Shown here piece after piece: positions 59,801 to 64,000 of a stretch of DNA of 64,000 bases. The position numbers were made by a program, and so were the translations under genes. Below the pieces are notes generated by a model. The model ran no database searches. It saw nothing but the letters and a program-made list of their open reading frames with translations, and was not told the DNA's origin. Location of the stretch: the NCBI GenBank assembly GCA_027924585.1, contig BSBM01000190.1, positions 4,908,501 to 4,972,500 on the forward strand, given 5' to 3'. How positions within the stretch are numbered: the stretch's first letter is position 1; each line of letters begins with the position of its first letter. This DNA comes from Larix kaempferi. Lineage: Eukaryota; Streptophyta; Pinopsida; Pinales; Pinaceae.

Positions 59801-60899
59801 TTAATGAGCCATCACTACCACATCCACGATGGAGTCAGATCATCAACATTTAAATCTTCATCGAGTTACAACTCAGCACTCCATTGTTACACCAAGATAC
59901 ATTCACATGAACCAAGCATAATAAGCCACCCACGATGGATTTCCACTATCCATAGTAGTTGTAAGCATTCAATGCATAACATACGGTTACACTTGCCAAC
60001 CTGTGACATCAACGTTAAAATCATATCACTTATTACTTTAGAATTCGCATATGGTATAGTCATGGTGTACCACTTGTTATAACATGTTCGTTTAAGGTTA
60101 GGTAGATAATGCAAAGGGTTTATATAGTAACCTATGTTGCATAGTAGCACAATCGTATAATATTACATATTGCATATTATCAAATAGGTAGTATAGTACC
60201 ACATCGTGTTCATATTGTCACACAACTACATAATGCACATAATTCATATTGTTTGCACATAGATTTTATGGTTTGCATGTAATTCATATCATTGCATAAT
60301 AGTCAATAAGATTTAGAGGGTGTAGTATCAAATAAAAATCATAATGTGCATATAGTATCACATAAGTGCCACATAGGGTATCACGATGCACACAACTCAC
60401 ATTACATAAATGTGATAGTTGTTAAAATGGCAACAAACTCTATTTGCAAGGGTTCGATAACAATTATATAAAAAATTTAAAACATACCATAGAGTTATAC
60501 ATTGTGAACAGATTCTAGACATACACATACATACATTATAATGTATTGTGTAAGAGAAATAATTCAGACCAACACCATCATCGCAGGTATAGACCGTAAA
60601 CAAGTTAACAAATAGTTGTACATGCAATTTCAACGATTTTCCACGGAGTTAGAAGCTAGGCTTTTACATACAAACAACATGAATGGAAAACAAAATAAAT
60701 CTGGGTACAACATTTCGATACGAACATTATAGATCTTCTTTGATAAACTATTGAATACTTGTCACAACTTTAATCTCTTACCTGTAAATCTGTCACAAGT
60801 ATGAATTCACATGCTTTAACACAAATGCTAAGTAAGCCTCGAGGCATCCGTAGGACCCCTTCATCAATCAAATAAAAGTACATTAGTCAAACAGATGTT
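56896..60899. other. ~4 kb without a recognisable gene
   Basis: Contains a 37 bp tandem duplication (57231-57267, 57268-57304; CAGGAGGTTAATGCTGAGTG type) and a CACAT/ATTCATATTG-rich low-complexity tract at 60150-60400. The style resembles the middle of the gypsy LTRs (it precedes a gypsy gag and has about the right length together with 54056-54606), but I could not find a matching LTR end or primer site. Confidence 0.45.
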
Positions 60900-61829
60900 T
60901 CTTCATACATAAACAATAACAGTGGAGATGATTCAAGTAATGAAGACATAAAGTATGATAGCAGTAACAGTGAATGCTGCTCTAAAAAGAGGAAACATAA
61001 GCATCATGAACAGATTACTAGGGAATTTAAAAAGATTAAGCCACCTACTTTTAATGGCGAAAGTGAGAAAGGTGAGACAGCAGAAGCTTGGCTGTCTGGA
61101 ATGAAAAAGTACTTTAATATTTATGATTACTCTTCTCAACTGAAAGCCAAGATGGCTATTTACAATCTGACTGGAAAGGCATATATCTGGTGGCAGGATC
61201 TTAAAAGAATCAATACCATGAAAGAAAAAGAAGTAACTTGGACTATGTTTAAAAGTTTGTTTAAAAAGAATTTTTTGTTGGAACAGTACTTTGAAGATAA
61301 GTTAAAAGAGTTTTACGATTTAAAGTTGGGTACAATGAACATGAAAGAACTGTGCAGCAATTTCCTTAGCTTGCTAAGGTACGTGCCCTGCATGGTTGAG
61401 GAAAATCCTAAAGTATAGAGGTTTCTCAGTTGTTTACCTCTTAATATAAAAGATCGTATTGAGTATGATAATCCTTCCACTTTGGAAGAGGCCATGAGGA
61501 AGGAAAATTTTTGTTTTAACCAAAACATAAAAAGAGAAGGAACAACTGGCTGGAAGAACAGTAAGTCTAATCAATATGACTATAAAAAGAAGAATTTTAA
61601 TCAGAATGCTATAAGTTTTAAGAAAAATTTTAATAACAGAAATTTTCCTAATAATTACTGGAATAATGCAACTCAGAACTCTATTGCTGCAATAAATGTA
61701 CCTAATAATCACAGCAATAATAATAATAACAATAACAATAGGTACGCTAAGCAGAAAGGACCCATAAAGTGATATGAATTTGGCGGACCACATAAGAGAG
61801 CAGATTGCCCACACAACAAGAGGACAGCT
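60900..61829 (+). pseudogene. gypsy gag remnant, cut by a copia element
   Basis: Plus strand: an acidic/Ser-rich stretch (SSNEDIKYDSSNSECCSKK), then FKKIKPPTFNGESEKGE, AEAWLSGMKKYFNIYDYSSQ (about 61085), KMAIYNLTGKAYIWWQDL, NFLLEQYFEDKLKEFYDLKL, LLRYVPCMVEENPKV, a stop, LPLNIKDRIEYDNPSTLEEA and an Asn-rich linker (NNHSNNNNNNNN). The knuckle at about 61770-61812 is broken: the first Cys is a stop and the second is Phe (stop-Y-E-F-GGPHKRADC). The reading ends at 61829 where the copia LTR begins. It is the best-preserved gag of the three in the window; its LTR and primer site are not identifiable upstream. Confidence 0.88.
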
Positions 61830-62287
61830 TGTTCGGGTACACAGGGTCATACCAAAGGACCGAACACCAAGAGCAACCACTTCACACAAACAGATCACAC
61901 ATCAACACACCAATGTTTTGACGTGGTTTAAACCCTCTTGAGGGAAACACTCCACAGGCCTGACCAAATAGCTTCTACAGGACAATTTATTATGCAAAGA
62001 AGGAAAGTTACAAATGAGCTTCTCATAATCGATCAAATAAAGAATGACCCTCCATGCTCTTTAAATAGAGATCATGAACCAATCGGTTGTTAAGCCACGG
62101 ATCAAGGTTAGGTATGATCTAAGAGAAGTTGAGCCGTCGGATCACTCTATGTCGGGAACATATCGTGACCATTGGATTAAGTATTTACAAATACATACTA
62201 ATGCATACTAAAGAAATACACTATCCCTAATGGATATATTACACAAGTTGATCTTAACTAACTCCTAAGTGTCTAAATATCCTAACA
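61830..62287 (-). repeat. copia 3' LTR (458 bp)
   Basis: Element orientation: starts TGTTAGGATATT (62287) and ends CCGAACA (61830), terminal repeat TGTT/AACA. The boundary to gag and the adjacent polypurine tract support both ends; the partner LTR is outside the window. Confidence 0.8.
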
Positions 62288-62299
62288 TACCCCCTTAAG
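62288..62299 (-). other. copia polypurine tract
   Basis: The minus strand reads CTTAAGGGGGTA directly before the LTR start TGTTAGG. Confidence 0.82.
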
Positions 62300-62379
62300 A
62301 ACAACTTGGGATAGGATTGAAGGATTTACAAAAGTGACACTATTAGGAGAAGGAAGGAGGCATTAGAGACTATCCCCCC

Positions 62380-64000
62380 TTAACAACAAGTTCTTGAACT
62401 CCTAACATAGATCGAAGTTTAGAAAACTTCGCTTCTGTAAGAGACTTGGTGAAGATGTCTGCAACTTGATCATCTGTAGGGAAAAAGAGAACTTCAAGAA
62501 CACGATCATGAACAAGATTTCTGATGAAGTGCATATGTAGCTCAATGTGTTTACTGCGTTGATGTAGAACTAGATCTTTGGCAAGCTTGATGGCACTTTG
62601 ATTGTCGCACCAAAGTGGAGTAGGTTGTTGTTACTCGAATCCAAACTCTGAAAGGATTTGTCAAAGCCATAAAGCTTCCTGACTGGCATTAACTACGGCT
62701 CGATATCCTGCTTCTACTCAAGAAAGAGCAAGAGCTTGTTGTTTCTTACAAGCCCAAGTGATAGGTCCAGATCCCAGACTGAAAACATAACTTGCAGTAG
62801 ACTTTCGATCATCAGGATCGCTGGCCCAATCCGAATTAGTGAAACCAACCAACAAAGGTTTCCCCCCTGCACTGTAATGAATCCCAAACTGAACTGTACC
62901 TCGAATTTATCGAAGTATTCTTTTAGCTGCTTTCTAGTGACTTTCATGAGGTGTCTGCATATAACGGGAAACACGACCAATGGCAAAGGAAAGGTCAGTA
63001 TGGGAATGAGTCAAGTATAAGAGACTACCAATAAGCTGCCGATACAAGGTGGCATCGACTTCAGGTGAAGTACAAGTGGTAGAAAGTTTGACTCCAGACT
63101 GGAAGGGAGAAGGGGCTGGTGTACAATCTTCCATTTGAAAGCGATGAAGAAGGTCACAAGCATACTTAGACTGAGAAAGAAAGATTTCTTCTTTGGTTTG
63201 CAGGACTTGGAGACCAAGAAAATAATGCAAATGTCCTAAGTCTAACATTTCAAAATTTTGTTTAAGACTGGATTTCACATGGGTTATAAGCTTAGGGTCA
63301 CTACCAGTAAGAATAAGGTCATCAACATATAGAACAAGTATGATGAGATGGTTTCCTACTTTTTTGGTATAGACATTGGGGTCAGAATGGCATCTAGAAA
63401 AACCAGTGTCAAGGAGAAAGTTATCCCTTTTGGCATACCAAGCTCTAGGAGCTTTCTTAAGGCCATATAAAGATTTCTTAAGGCAGCAGACAAGGCTAGA
63501 GTTATTCTAAACATATCCAAGAGGTTGTTCCATGTAAATTTTCTCCTGCAAATCACCATGTAAGAAGGCAGACTTGACATCCATTTGATGGAATTCCCAG
63601 TTATGTAAGGTTGCAAGGGAAAGAACAAGGCAGATGGAGTTCATTTTTGCGATGGGAGCAAAGGTTTCATTTTAGTCAATCCCTTCAACTTGGGAAAAAC
63701 CTTTGGCAACTAACCTTGCCTTAAGTGTTTCAACACTTCCATATGATGCATACTTAGTTCTGTAGACCCATTTACATCTGACAAGTTTTCTTCCTTTTGG
63801 AAGAGACACAAGATCCCAAGTATCGTTTCGCCATTAAGGAACGATATTCTTCATCCATGGCTGCATCCCAATCTGGATTCCCTGAAGCTTCTACAAAAAT
63901 TTTTGGATCATGATTCTTGAAAACTTGAGCCAAAAGAGAAGAGGCTCACTGAAACTGAGAACGTGTTCGACGTTGATCTCTAGAAGCACCAGCAAGATCA
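62380..64000 (-). pseudogene. copia pol: reverse transcriptase and RNase H
   Basis: Minus strand. Entering from the window edge: GNPDWDAAMDEEY (about 63850-63890), then frameshifted RT, LYGLKKAPRAWYAKR (about 63430-63475), the intact centre LVLYVDDLILTGSDPK (63300-63345), LGHLHYFLGLQVLQTKEEIF, SKYACDLLHRFQMEDC and GSLLYLTHSHTDLSFAIGRV. RNase H follows: FTNSDWASDPDDRKSTASYV, SGPITWACKKQQALAL (about 62740-62790), LWCDNQSAIKLAKDLV, RSKHIELHMHFIRNLV and ADIFTKSL (about 62440-62480). Several stops are present. It copies the element RNA in intact relatives. Confidence 0.92.

Larger units (their letters stand above)
61830..64000 (-). mobile_element. Ty1/copia element, 3' portion, running off the window
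   Basis: Minus strand: 3' LTR 61830-62287, polypurine tract, then RNase H and reverse transcriptase up to the window end. It is inserted in the gypsy gag; 61825-61829 (cagct) should be one half of the target duplication, the other lying beyond 64000. It is a different family from the copia element at 18583. Confidence 0.9.

Noticed and set aside
62736-63020. 94-codon plus-strand ORF
   Set aside because: It overlaps the well-supported minus-strand copia RNase H/RT and is its shadow.
1-64000. Plastid or mitochondrial DNA insertions, rRNA genes, virus-derived sequences
   Set aside because: No recognisable organelle genes, rRNA or pararetrovirus-like movement/coat proteins were seen on either strand; all RT sequences are gypsy, copia or LINE type.

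Overview
The window is repeat-dominated plant nuclear DNA. Nearly everything recognisable is a transposable element or element relic: Ty3/gypsy chromovirus-type and Ty1/copia LTR retrotransposons primed by initiator-Met tRNA, LINEs, a tRNA-derived SINE and a small non-autonomous LTR element. Coding parts are broken by stops and frameshifts. No intact cellular gene was found; the only host-gene relic recognised is an NPF (NRT1/PTR) transporter pseudogene. AT-richness, (TA)n runs and deep nesting suit a large seed-plant genome, but the lineage cannot be read from the sequence.

Layout. 1-1590: LINE ORF2, minus strand, abutting (probably inserted in) a minus-strand gypsy element whose gag/pol covers 1605-4493 and whose ~4.1 kb 5' LTR is 4623-8705. 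From 8706 starts a degenerate block (copy A) that recurs at 42715-53445 (copy B); both copies share a SINE, a plus-strand LINE tail and a minus-strand LINE body. Copy A also carries an extra LINE (11.7-13.9 kb). Copy B also carries the NPF pseudogene and a complete 4.36 kb solo LTR (47696-52058, perfect TSD cacca).

The centrepiece is 16553-39680. It reads as one old solo LTR (TSD gtata on both sides; unoccupied site in copy B at 53403-53407), later split by a 5.7 kb copia element (18583-24299) and a 13.5 kb gypsy element with 4.36 kb LTRs (25418-38955). 40.4-42.1 kb is an A-rich arm, a GC-rich core and a T-rich arm, partly an inverted repeat.

The right part holds a young 2.29 kb non-autonomous LTR element (54607-56895; 445 bp LTRs about 2% different, TSD cacta) whose interior carries a 28 bp minisatellite and a triple 181 bp repeat instead of genes. 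Then comes ~4 kb of unassigned DNA and a gypsy gag remnant (60.9-61.83 kb), interrupted by a minus-strand copia element that runs off the window end.

Functionally these are dead or dependent elements. The value of the window is its stratigraphy: LTR ends, target duplications and unoccupied sites in the duplicated copy allow insertions to be ordered.
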